Shown: piece by piece, positions 24,838 through 35,348 of the stretch
Layout: each line of letters opens with the position of its first letter
Position numbering within the stretch: the first letter of the stretch is position 1
From: Formicarius rufipectus
Lineage: Eukaryota; Chordata; Aves; Passeriformes; Formicariidae
Reading direction: 5' to 3'
Assembly: GCA_013399695.1 (NCBI GenBank)
Contig: VXAU01004948.1
Coordinates: 126,279 to 190,278 of the forward strand
Length of the DNA: 64,000 nucleotides
Made by a program: the position numbers and the translations under genes
The notes under the pieces: generated by a model
Databases searched by the model: none
Seen by the model: the letters and a program-made list of their open reading frames with translations, nothing else
What the model was told of the DNA's origin: nothing

Positions 24838-25957
24838 GGAAGAAGATGAGCAACTGAAGATACTAAATGGTTTTGCCAGTTTGAAAGGGAACCTGGGGGG
24901 TCTTTCCCGTAACAGTGCCATTGAAACTCTGGGCCAGTGGAAGCATCTTAACTGGGCAGCAGTAAAAAATGAACAAGATAATGTAAAAGTGAAGTTTGAG
25001 CCTCATACTAACGGTGAGTGCTTTATGCAAGAGGAACGTCTCAGTCCTAACACTTCACTTTTAGGCATTCAAAACAACTGCACCACAAACAGTAGCTGGA
25101 CATTAAGAAACTCAAGCTCTTGTTCTATGAGCCAGCGAATGAACACATGTTCAAACAGGAGAGCTGGATCATTCTACAACAGAGACCAAAATTTTATAAA
25201 TTTGGCATCAACTTGTTCTTCCCACTGGGGGAGCACAGAAAATGGCCAGTCCTACTCGGGTGTCCAGCAGCGTTGTGCAGAGAACTATGCGACAGACCAT
25301 CTGCAACTGCAGAGACCATTAATATCCTCAGAGTCTCCCTATGACACAGCCATTCCCTTGGAGATGCCTATCAAAATGGAATATGATTCTGATTCTGAAA
25401 ACATTGCCGATAACTACCTGATGTCACAGAACCGAGCCTGGCTGGATGAGAACAGCTCGGTGAGAAAGCAAGTGTGTAGCCACCCCAATAGAGTGCACCT
25501 CAAAACAGAACCGGACCTCTGTGAGCCAGCCTTGCCTTGCCAGAAGCCAAGGCACTGCCTTTATGCACCACACAATTGGCAATGCATCGTAGCAAATCAC
25601 CCAAACAACCTAAACTTGAACAGATCTTGCAAGGGTTCGCGTAACAAGGACATGGCCTCATTTTGCCCTCAAAACTCCTCTGTGTGTTTGGAAAGTGTGC
25701 CCGACCTGTCACACACAGCTTGCTATGGCCATTTCTACAGCCCCAGCCCAGGCGAGGAGAAAGAGCAGAATTATGAGGTGTTCAAAATGCCATGTGAATT
25801 TAGAAACCCCTGCTTGGTTCAAGCAATCAAACGTGAGCCCCTGGATTCTCCACCGTTGTCCAACAGTGGACAGAACAGAATGCATGCGAGTTTCCCTGAA
25901 AATACATTAGCAGGTCCTGTGCCTCATAAAACCATTGAATGTACATTTTTGCAATAG
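24838..25957 (+). CDS. AHRR: AHRR terminal coding exon, C-terminal repression domain
   Basis: This large last exon is 1120 nt, including the stop TAG at 25955-25957. The acceptor 'ttattgaaag' is preceded by a T-rich tract, and the carried aa plus g gives Lys, then EEDEQLKILNGFASL. The exon encodes the C-terminal repression region. Five psi-K-x-E SUMO consensus motifs can be read: VKNE (24962), VKFE (24989), IKME (25370), LKTE (25499) and IKRE (25826). The last three correspond to the three known SUMO sites of human AHRR. The protein ends HKTIECTFLQ, where human ends in CTFLP. The exon is Ser/Asn/Cys-rich and has no other recognisable domain. Confidence 0.95.
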
Positions 25958-28900
25958 ATTTTATAACATTTGAAGTATTTATAATGTTAAAAGCAAGAAG
26001 TTGTAGATTCTCTTCCAGTTGGGTTAAGTGAGTTACTAAAATTAAAAGCCAGTGGAAAGATTCTGAGAGTGTGTGTGTGTGTGCACCTGTGTGTGAAAAG
26101 AAACAGACACAGACACACACACCCCCTACTGCCCTTCTCTTAGTGATCTTGGGAAACGGAAAAGAAAGACAAAACCTCAGGCACAAAAAAATAATCATTA
26201 TTCACTGACAGCTGTACCTGAAAATTTGTCTTTATCATCTTTCCTCTCTTGTCTACAGTTCATTACCGAGGTCTAGCAATTTCTGTTTCTTGCTTTTGTT
26301 CTGTTTATGTTTCTCAAGCTGATGTGATGCCTCTGTGCAAATCAATAATGTTTATGGTCTTCAGTGTGGTAAATTTACCTTAGGAGTTTTTGCCCTTTTT
26401 TTTTTTTTCCTCCTACTCTAAAAAGACTGATCAGCTATTCCTTCATCTCAACATTAAATTGATGGCAACAGGCAAGGGCTTCCCAACACAACTTCTTAAT
26501 TTAAAAGGATAGCATTAATAAAAATGACTTCCATAAAATGCATTAGAAATAATTTCACTGAAGTTGTTCCCAAGTTTCCTTGATGATATTAATGTTTTAG
26601 AATCCATGCTTTTCCATTTTAAAGTCATCAACCTTTCATGTTGCACTCTGAAAGACTGAACTATGGTATGTAATCCACTTCTTTAAATGAGTTATAAAAT
26701 GCTGTTAAAATATACTTGAGAAGAAAGTATTTTCCTTGCTGTTACTTGTAAATTAACAAAGGAAATGCACTTTTTTGTTTGATAGTATCTTTTTGACTGG
26801 TAGCAGCTTGTTAGACATTGTCACCTGACATCAAAACCAAATCCCATACTAAGATTATTTTCAAAATCATCCTAGTTTCAATCCCCAAAGAAAACTTTAT
26901 TCTCACCGAGAGCTAACTGGTGGATGTATACCTTTCAAAAGTGCTATGGTGCACTTTAGTGCTTTTGAAAACAGAGAGTATACTTTTCTTTGAACCCAAA
27001 TGGTAATGTATTTCCACAACAAAAAACCTTACAACTTATATTTTGGGGTTTTTTGTTGTTGTAGTTTGACTCCTGCACTATCTTTTGTTTTAAAATTGCA
27101 CTATTTCAACTTTATATCAACTTCACCTTTACGAAACCCACATCATTTAAAAAATGCTTAGATGTATATGTGCTTTTTGAAAGAAGCCCTATAATGAATG
27201 TTTTCCTTTTCAAAATGTTATGAATAATTATGTCGTCATTTCTGTATCTACTAGTCAGTAAGGGTGTGGCCAGAAGAGTGTTATAAAATTCTTCAAAATG
27301 CTTTAAATACGTGGGATAAGTGTAGTTTTTAGATATTGTGATGGTTCTGCATCCAGGAGACTGCTCTTCTCCAAGACTGTCTTTTTCTGATAGCAATTAC
27401 TGCCTGTACATTAGAGTTGGCAGATGTAAAGATATATATTCTTTGCATGTCAGTTGGGTGCTTATGATCAGTGGTTTGATCACAAATGCTGCACTTTGCA
27501 CTGAAATGGACCTTCCTGACGACTGCCCTGCACGAGGCACTATTCCTAGCAGAAAGGCAAGACTGGACAGTAAAGAGGGGCAACAATACCTTGCTGTAGC
27601 TCAAATTAAATCTGTCATAGTCCAGCTGACCATATCCAAGCCATGACAATATTACCTTTTTTGTGTCTGAGGTAAATCAGCTCCGTGTTGGCTATGTGCT
27701 GCCTCTTATTTGAGACAGTCTTGATCCTTGCCTTAATACTCCTGCCAGTGGGTGCAATGCAACATCAGAACCCCTTCTGAAGTGAGGCCACAGTGGTGGA
27801 ATTTACATCACTCTCCAGTACATCAGTGTTCACATCACAGAAATCCAAGTCAAACTTCAAAAGTATTGGTGGGGGAACAAAGTGGTTACTAATGCAGAGT
27901 GAGACTGCCATAAATCAGCGTTGCTGCACAACCTCTGCCTCATTGATTCACTATCCACATAATTACAAGTAGCTGTTCTTTTAGACTCTCACAGAGTTAC
28001 TCTCATAGTCCTTTGCTTGGCATGTAGCAGTGGCACTGCTTGTGTCCTGGTGCCAGACACTCTGCTGTGGCATCACAGCTGCAGGTAGAGGCGTACTGTG
28101 AACCATCTAATATCCCCAGTCCAGCTCCATGTGCTGCTGCCTGGCAGAAAAGGCAGAATGGGGAGACAGTGTAGTGTGGGAATAGATGGCTTGGGGCAAA
28201 TGAAGGACATGCCTGCATGATCTCTGACAAGCTGCTTAATTCCACATTTGGAATCACTTTCTCAGCCCTCTGAATGAGAGTACCTAGGCTCTGTTTCACA
28301 CTACCTTGCACCTTCTCTCATCATTTGCATTGCTGAAACATGACTGTAGAACACTATTAACCTTCACCTGGACATGCTGGTGCCATTTTGCACGGTGGGA
28401 GTGGCTACACCAGGTGCAACTCTGTAGAGGACTGTGACACTGAATGCTTTGCCTGTGCTTAGAAATATTTCCTGGTGTGACTACGAGCCAGATTTCTCTC
28501 TTCAGTACAGAAGCAATTCATACTAACAACAGAAGCTCTCTAAAGTTCTCCCTGTTACAGAATAAATGCTTTTTTGTTGACAACTCTGTCTACTCTAAGG
28601 CTTCCCTGGCTTATGTCAGAATTATTTTGGTCGTTTCAACAAACGCAGACACATTTTACATATCTCGGTTGATATTATAGATGTAGCTGAAGCTTCTGCA
28701 TGTAAAAGAATCTAATCTGATTCAAGACATGTAACGGCCATCGAAGAAGAAGGATGTGACTCAAAAGTGAGATACCACTTTCTGACTCCCCACTATGTAA
28801 AAGCAGTCAAGTTTGTTTCCTTATAATTCCATAAAGTCTGAACCCAATTTAAAAACAAAACAAAACAAAAAAAAAAACCAAAAACAAACACTTATCCTGC

Positions 28901-29560
28901 ACACTACATTTGAAATTAGCCCACTTAATTTGTGGCAGAGTTGTTTTTTCAGATCTCACATGAAAAAACAGTGGTATCAAGTAGATTCTTTCTAGTCCTA
29001 AGTTATCACACATGAAGTTCAGCAATCTCCCAAGAACCAGCTTTTATGAAGAGATCAGTTCATTTCCTTTTTGGACAATTGCTAACCACTGCTGATAGTA
29101 AAGAAAGTTCAGTTCATTCAAAGTTCTTGAAAAGAACAGAGGAAACAATCTCTTTAAAAAAATCTCTTGCTATCTGTGTTTAAGGCACGGGTATTCCTTT
29201 ACCCTCTCCCCATGACTTGTGCCCTGGCTGGAGTTTGGACTGGAATCTGACATCGCATTGTACTCTGTTAAATTGCCACTGTTTTAATCTTATAATACCT
29301 TTTTGTTTTGACATTAATGACCCCTTCGCACTGACCAGTAGATATCATGAAAGACAGAGCAGTTCTCTAAAATGGTTACATTTTCTTAGTGGTAGTTGTT
29401 GCTTTGATATTATTTTGAAAACTAGCACTGAGAAGTAGGGTTTAAGATGTTTTCCATCACTTATATTTAGATTATATCCTTAATGAACTGGTATTTGTAT
29501 CCTTCAAGTGCAGCCCTAAAGTCTGTTTTAGGAGGTTCCCAATGCATTTATTGTAGCAAC

Positions 29561-29566
29561 AATAAA
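29561..29566 (+). terminator. Candidate polyadenylation signal AATAAA
   Basis: AATAAA in 'caacaataaaaaaaatatt', 3.6 kb after the AHRR stop. This is a possible proximal AHRR 3' end. There is no supporting transcript evidence here. Confidence 0.25.
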
Positions 29567-32481
29567 AAAAATATTCTTGTAGAAGAAATGCCTAGTCAAA
29601 TGGTTGCCTAATAGGAACTTGGAGCATTCAAGCTGAAAAAAACTCCTGATGGATAATAGAATTCAAACTTCTTCAGCCATAAGCGCTCCAGAGGTTGAGA
29701 CAGAATGAACTCATGGATACTCTGATCTTTGGGGAGGATATTTTTTGGTGTGGAAGGTGAGCAGTTCTAAAAGCTGCAAGAAGGTGTTTCCCTCTGAGAT
29801 GTTACTTGGTCCACAGAGAGCCGAGACTATTATCAGTTCTGGAGCTACTGATCAAGGTGAACAGTCTTGACTTTACTGAGAATGTGGCCTGATTTCAGCT
29901 ATCAGTGGTCAGATGCTGAGCACCATACAAATGCTAGTCCAACACCATTGAAAGCAACTATTTTCACTGAAAAACAACATAGTTTGAGATAGGGGCAAAC
30001 TTGTACAGAAAAAAGTGGATTTTTCTGCAGTTACACTGGTGACTAAAACTGGGGCAGACCTCCACTGCAGATAGCACTATAAAAGATTTATATTCAGTTT
30101 AGAGTCTTTGGATACCTAAGTAAAGCTTTGCTTTAAAAAATATGAGTGAAGGCAGCACTGTGCAAGCAGTAAGCTTGTTGCAGTTGTCCTCAGTTTGGAG
30201 ATTCAGCTAGGGAAATGAAACATTAAGGGACCATACCTAAATTTCTGTAGCAAAGACTTAACTTCTACTGCTTGATTGTAACATGGCAATGCAATGTATA
30301 CCTTTATGGTTTAACTACACTTTATTAGAAGTCAGTGATGGTTTCTTAAAATTCTTGGAACTGAGTCTGCTCTGAGTGGTATAGGGAAGTCTGACATTTG
30401 AGCATTAGCCAGTTCAGTAAGACTTCAGGTGCTGATCCTTCAATATGGTATTGACAGGGCATGTGCAATTCTTCCAGAAATTCCTAGTGTTTAAAACACT
30501 TAAAAGGCAACAAGCCTGAGGCAAGGAATATTCTGTGGGATAAGATCAGCTTCTGCAGCCTAGAAGCTTTTCTTAACTCTTTATGTTGAAGCCATATCAG
30601 AATTTAAATAGACAACCTCACCCACTGTAGTTATTTCAGAAAAGCCATTATTTTGTCTTAACAAGGTGTGATGTTTGAATTGAAATAGTTAGGAGACACC
30701 ATTTCCCCTACCTCTGAACACATGTATTGTCTTAGGTAGTGGTAAAAAATAATTAACCTACTCATTTTCTTTCATTAGTGTCATGTAGCTAAAAAAACCC
30801 CAAATTCCGAATGACAAGGATATAGAACCATTGTTCTGTTCTTTCTGCTCTTTTCCTCTCTCTCTACTTGCTTAGTGTAAACACACAAAATGGACAGTGC
30901 CTCTGAACAAAGTCATCAATGACAGGCTGAAAAATATACTAAACCCACAAAGTACCTTTTAAAAAAAATCCAAACATACAGAGATCCAACCACTTGCTTT
31001 TGCTTAGGCAGACTTCCTCTGAGTGGAGGTTTGGAGGAAAAGTCAAAAAATGATTGTTAAGAGAAATTTTGGGGAGAGAGAAGATCACCACAATTGATAT
31101 ATATTGCTGTCAAGGTGTAATAATTCTGTGACTGCAGGATTAATTCTTCATGAACAGTTAAAAACTGTGGTCTGAAATAAGTTATTTTTCTTTTCTGTAG
31201 AACTGATTTTGTAACTGTTACAACTTTTCAGGTTAAAAATAATGTCTTGAAAACAAGGCTTGAAGCAATTCAGTGTTATGTTGCATTTCTCAATCAGACT
31301 GAAAACATCTTTCTAAGAGGCATGAAGTGCTTCTGTTCCTTTCCTGGAGTTAGTCTTCCAAACTCTGGCAAATACAGTGTGTGCATTAACCCTCTTGCTG
31401 ATGGTAATTGTGAAGCTGATGCTCCAGCTGTGCAGTCTGAAGGTTTTCAGGATTTCCTTAATGCAACAGGGCTCCAGGGACAGCTCCAGTTTCACATTTG
31501 TACTGGTAGAATTATGGTATTCCAATGACTAATATGAAGATGTGGCAGAAGGCAATAGAAAGAACATCAGCGGCTTAGCTAGTTTTAGTAATTGCACTTA
31601 ACTAAAAGTTCATGCTAAGAAAGAAAAAAGAAATCAGGTGAAGTTCTGGTATAGAGTTCCTCATTTTGCACCATGGGAGGGCATCACCTCTCCCTTCTGA
31701 ACCTCTTCTTTTTTTTTAAAGTTTTGAACCATATGTATCCTCTCTGTTAGTTTAAAATGGGAAATAAGGAAAGGCATGCATCAACAGTTATGGGGTTTGG
31801 TTTTTTTTAAAATTTTGTCTAAGAACTTGAAAAAGGCAGAAGTTATCTCAATTCACAGTAACAGTATTCAGTTTTGCTTCGACTCTTATCATAACCAAGC
31901 AGATTCTTCCTCTACATGGTCGACAAACTTCCCTCTTCTGAAAGAGTCCTTCCTCACACCCCTTCCCATCTGAACTCCTTCTTAACAAAACCAAAGAACA
32001 CTGTCTTCCTTAAAGGTAGTTCCTTTTTCTTCCTCTAGCTTTTCCAATGTTTTATTGTATAGGATGGTACATTTTGATTTCCACCTCTTCTGTTTTCCAT
32101 GTCTGTAGCTTTTTTTTTCACTTTCAGCACACTTCAAGTTTAGTCAAAAGAACAGTGTTAAGCAGAAGTGCAATCCTCCATTTCTCTCTGCCCTTCTTAT
32201 TAAGACAGAGGTACTCACTAATTACAGATGTACTCCTAAAGGAAAAAAAATGGTCACTTTGCCGGTGAAATACCCTCTTTTCAGGAGGCTGTACTGACAA
32301 GAAATGCTGAGCTACCACCCAGTTTAGTTCTGCAAGTATAAATACACTGCCAAATCCTTTTAACTTATGTCTCAAAAAATCAAGGAACCCATTTTCTCCT
32401 TTTTTGCTCCTCTTTTTTTCTACATGTGTTTATTCTTTAACTGTGCAATTGCACTTTTAATTTGTAATTTTTAATTTTTTT

Positions 32482-32577
32482 AATAAAAAAGGGTATAGAA
32501 GCATTACACAACATGTACAGTGCAGTGTTTTCAATTAGTCCAGTTTATATTTTGAGCTTAGAACCACAAATAATAAA
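32482..32577 (+). terminator. Candidate distal AHRR polyadenylation region
   Basis: There are two AATAAA hexamers (32482-32487 and 32572-32577) within 100 bases. The second is followed by 'gcattttaatgtgacttcgt', with a GT-containing element after the likely cleavage site. Confidence 0.35.
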
Positions 32578-32753
32578 GCATTTTAATGTGACTTCGTGTA
32601 AAAGACTGTTACAGAAATGCTCATGAAAGTAGACGTACCAATAGTATCATCACCGAAGGGGTATAATCTGCAATCAAACTTCAATAATAATCATGTATTA
32701 AAAGTGCCATTTCTGCTTCTCCTGAACAAACACAGTGGAGGACCAGAGTAATT

Positions 32754-32865
32754 CTGAGCAACCTGGTCTAGTGGAAAGTACCCCTGCCCACAGCATGGGG
32801 ATTGAAACTAAAGGATTTTAAGATCCCTTCCAGCTGAAACCATTCCATGGTTCTGTAGTTAACAA
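32754..32865 (+). mobile_element. CR1 LINE 3' end, sense
   Basis: The sequence 'gagcaacctggtctagtgga' followed by 'cccctgcccacagcatgggg', 'aagatcccttccagctgaaa' and 'ccattccatggttctgt' is the standard avian CR1 3' terminus, about 110 bp, strongly 5'-truncated. It lies in the AHRR to zinc-finger-gene intergenic region. Confidence 0.85.
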
Positions 32866-33639
32866 ACAGGTGTATGGAGTTCTACCAACAATCTTGGCCT
32901 ATCTAGCATCCCATGACTCCCCCAATTTTATTTTTTTTTTTTGAGTGAGGGCATATTTCTGTAAAGAACACCCCAACCATGCCAGCACTATAGGAAAACA
33001 TGCTAGATGAGGCAGGTGATGCCTGAACTGGGGCACATGGGTGGGGCATACACACTGCTCACTTGGAGAGGTGATGGAGAGGTGAAGCATTCCAGCAGGC
33101 CAGTGGTGGGACAGGCACTGCTCCAGCCCCAGGGATACCAACCCAGGGAATCCTGTGGCATCACATGTAACCCAACCAGCACCACCAGCTTTGTGTATGT
33201 GAGTCTCGTGCATGTCACGGTGCATCTCTAACACACCCCTAAAATAGACTGTGGTGAGTTAGAACCAGGCAGTGAACCGTGGATCGGACGTTCTGGCATG
33301 TTGTGTAAACCCAGAGCACTTTTCTGTTGTGTTTTGTACTGTCTCCTCAGCCTGCTTTCAGAAGTAACTTTCAAGCGTACTTCTTAAATTATATTTTACA
33401 TTTATGACCAGCCAAAAGCATAAAACTGAGACATTTTAAAATAAAATATTTGCATTTAAATTTAAGCTGCTGCTGGCGTGTGTTTGCTGCCCCTTCCCGA
33501 CACTGGGCCCAGTACTCCTCCACCCTAGGGCTCGTGCCAGACCCAAGACTCAATTGGTTCCCAGTATCCCCTCTGGACTCATTCCATCACCTGCCCACCC
33601 TGGGCCCCTCCCACTATCTGCTCTGGACTGATCTCAGCA
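32866..33639. other. Intergenic spacer, nothing recognised
   Basis: Unique sequence of rising GC content between the CR1 tail and the minisatellite. Overlapping short open frames on both strands have no support. Confidence 0.6.
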
Positions 33640-33948
33640 TCCACCTTAAACTGGCCTGAACTGGTATCCTTAAACTGGTCCAAGTACTCACCCTGAACTA
33701 GTCCTAGTACTCACTTGTGGCCCAAATTAGTCCCAGTATCCAGCCTAAAGTGGTCCTGGCACTCACCATGGCCTGAACTGGTCTCAGTATTCACTCCAGC
33801 ATCCCTTCAGAATTGGTCCCAGTATCCACGCCAGCACTCCTCCTGAACTGGTCCGAGTACCCACCCCAGCATCCCTCCTGAACTGGTCCCAGTATCCATT
33901 CTAAACTGGCCCCAGCCTCCATCGATGCCTGAGCTGGTCCCAGCATCT
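33640..33948. repeat. Degenerate minisatellite next to the CpG island
   Basis: Imperfect copies of the core 'ctgaactggtcccagtatcc', some followed by 'accccagcatccctc', recur about every 30-40 bases (for example near 33652, 33774, 33811, 33843, 33880 and 33930). It ends where the promoter GC content rises sharply. Open frames read through it simply reflect the repeat. Confidence 0.8.
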
Positions 33949-33949
33949 C

Positions 33950-34420
33950 CTCTGTGTCCGCAGTCGCACCGCCCTCGCCCCGGTCGGACAGAGGGACGGA
34001 CGGACAGACGAGCAGACGAAAGGACAAGGGGGCGTGGCCAGGCCGCCGGGCGCGCGGCGCGGCGCTGGCTCCTCATTGGCCGAGGCGGCGGCGACGGCGG
34101 AAGTGACAGCGGCGGGCGCGCGGCTGAGGGCGGTGCCGGCGGGTCACGGTGCGGATTGGGCCGGGTCCGGTGGGTCCCGTCCCGCGATTGCGACGACAGC
34201 GGCGAGATAACCAAACCGCGCCACAACTCCCCCGTCCACCCGCCGGAAGGCACCGTGCGAGCGCGGGTTGGATTTATTCTTGATTCGTGTGTTTTTTCCC
34301 CCCCACCTCTCTAGCTGTGCAGGATGAGCGCCGTGGCTGAGGGGGCTCCGGCACAAAATGGCAAAGCGAAATTCGAAAGGAAAGTGTTCTATTGCGAAGT
34401 GAGTGCGGGCGCTCGGTGCG
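33950..34420 (+). promoter_or_regulatory. CpG-island promoter of the zinc-finger gene
   Basis: This is the only strongly CpG-rich stretch in the window. It contains a GC/KLF-type box GGGGGCGTGGCC (34028-34039), inverted CCAAT boxes ATTGG (34075-34079 and 34155-34159) and an ETS-type site CGGAAGTGAC (34098-34107), all within 300 bases of the start codon at 34324. No TATA box is evident. These features suit a constitutive TATA-less promoter. Transcription start sites cannot be fixed from sequence. Confidence 0.8.
34324..34398 (+). CDS. Zinc-finger gene exon 1 (start codon)
   Basis: The ATG at 34324 has a TAG in frame four codons upstream (34312-34314), which fixes it as the first possible start. 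It encodes MSAVAEGAPAQNGKAKFERK then VFYCE and ends at donor 'gtgagt' in phase 0. The exon lies in the CpG island. The final Cys is the first zinc ligand of finger 1, so the intron interrupts the finger. A pyrimidine-rich stretch ending in 'cctctctag' at 34314 looks like an acceptor, so an upstream noncoding exon is possible. Confidence 0.88.
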
Positions 34421-35279
34421 GGCTGTGCGGGGCCGGGCAGCTGCGGGGCTGGCGGGCTGTGACGCGGAGGGGGCAGCGCGGTTGGGCCTTGGGGCAGCTG
34501 CTGGTCAGGGCTCGCTGGATTCACGCTGTTCTTAAGCGGCGACCGTGTAATGGGTCTTAGTTACAGCCTTCCCAGTCTCTGGTCGGTGTTTCTCATAGGA
34601 GGCTACAAAGGCTCGTTTATCTCCAAAGGCTGCAACGTGCTAAATTTTTCAATATCCTATTATTATTCTAGCACCCTATTTTTCTGGTGCAGCAGTATGT
34701 CAAGAGAATAGACAATATTAGCATGATTTACCGGTTGGGTTTTTTTTTCTTAAAAGCTAAAGGTAATAAATATTTGTACATCTATGTTGTTTTCCATTAA
34801 TTATTGCAGTGGTATGTGTGTGTCTGTGGGTCTTAATGAAATTCAGATGTTCCTCCATTGTTCCTCTGATCACTTTGACGTAACAATGAACAGAGTCGCA
34901 GTTATTCCAGAGTGTGATTTTGCCTCTGTTCCTTTCTAATCACTGTATGATCATCCCTTTTTGCTGCTTTGTAGCCTGAAGAAGTTTAGACAACTATGAA
35001 TCTACAAAATGGTGGTAAGAGAGAAAGAGGAGGCTCTTTAAAACTTAAATAATGTATTTAAATATGTATTTAAGCATCATTTGAACAGGTTTGCATACTC
35101 TTTCTGGTCATTTTTGTGGGAGGGTGTTCTCCTAAACGTCATGCAAATTGTACTGTAAAACCAAAGAAGGTCTTGAGAGCTACACTGTAGGAACAAATGT
35201 ATTTTGAGTTCTTATAACTCACCAACTATGGAATATCCGTAGCATGAATGATGATGTGCTTTCACATTATTTCTTTCAG
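34399..35279 (+). other. Intron 1 of the zinc-finger gene
   Basis: This intron of 0.88 kb starts in the CpG island and becomes AT-rich. Nothing else was recognised. Confidence 0.85.
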
Positions 35280-35348
35280 GTTTGTAAAGTTTCATGTGTG
35301 AGTTCCATAAATCTTCAGTCACACTATCGTGGTGCAAAGCATAGAAAG
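35280..35348 (+). CDS. Zinc-finger gene exon 2, rest of finger 1
   Basis: The exon is 69 nt with acceptor 'ttatttctttcag' and donor 'gtaaac', phase 0 at both ends. It encodes VCKVSCVSSINLQSHYRGAK then HRK. With exon 1 it completes C-x2-C-x12-H-x5-H, the matrin/U1-type finger, in which the last helix ends HYRGAKHRK. Confidence 0.92.

Larger units (their letters stand above)
14501..25957 (+). other. AHRR: AHRR locus, PAS-A to stop (gene-level entry, 7 coding exons)
   Basis: The seven coding exons join without a frame break (90+130+134+200+119+142+1120 nt) into 644 codons plus stop. AHRR is a nuclear bHLH-PAS protein that competes with AHR for ARNT and xenobiotic response elements and represses transcription. 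The sequence shows a PAS-A block reading SLNGFALVVSADGMIFYASS, then [16 protein letters not shown] and RCFICRVRCLLDSTSGFL, which are AHRR/AHR signatures. [20 protein letters not shown] is the AHRR rather than the AHR version. No PAS-B and no Gln-rich activation domain follow, as expected for AHRR. A long C-terminal exon carries VHLKTEPDL and IKREPLDSPP, shared with mammalian AHRR repression-domain SUMO sites, and ends in CTFLQ (CTFLP in human). The N-terminal bHLH part and the exon just before PAS-A are not visible in the window. Confidence 0.95.
25958..32580 (+). other. AHRR: AHRR 3' UTR and/or downstream sequence
   Basis: No coding exon is recognised after the AHRR stop. AATAAA hexamers at 29561, 32482 and 32572 are possible ends. 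The AT-rich block around 32400-32580, with two closely spaced AATAAA and a GT-rich downstream stretch, looks most like a true 3' end, which would give a 3' UTR of about 6.6 kb. A 93-codon open frame at 31247-31528 is unexplained. The 3' boundary is inference only. Confidence 0.35.

Noticed and set aside
33791..34524. Several open frames on both strands across the minisatellite and CpG island
   Set aside because: High GC lowers stop frequency and the minisatellite gives repeated peptides. No splice or homology support.
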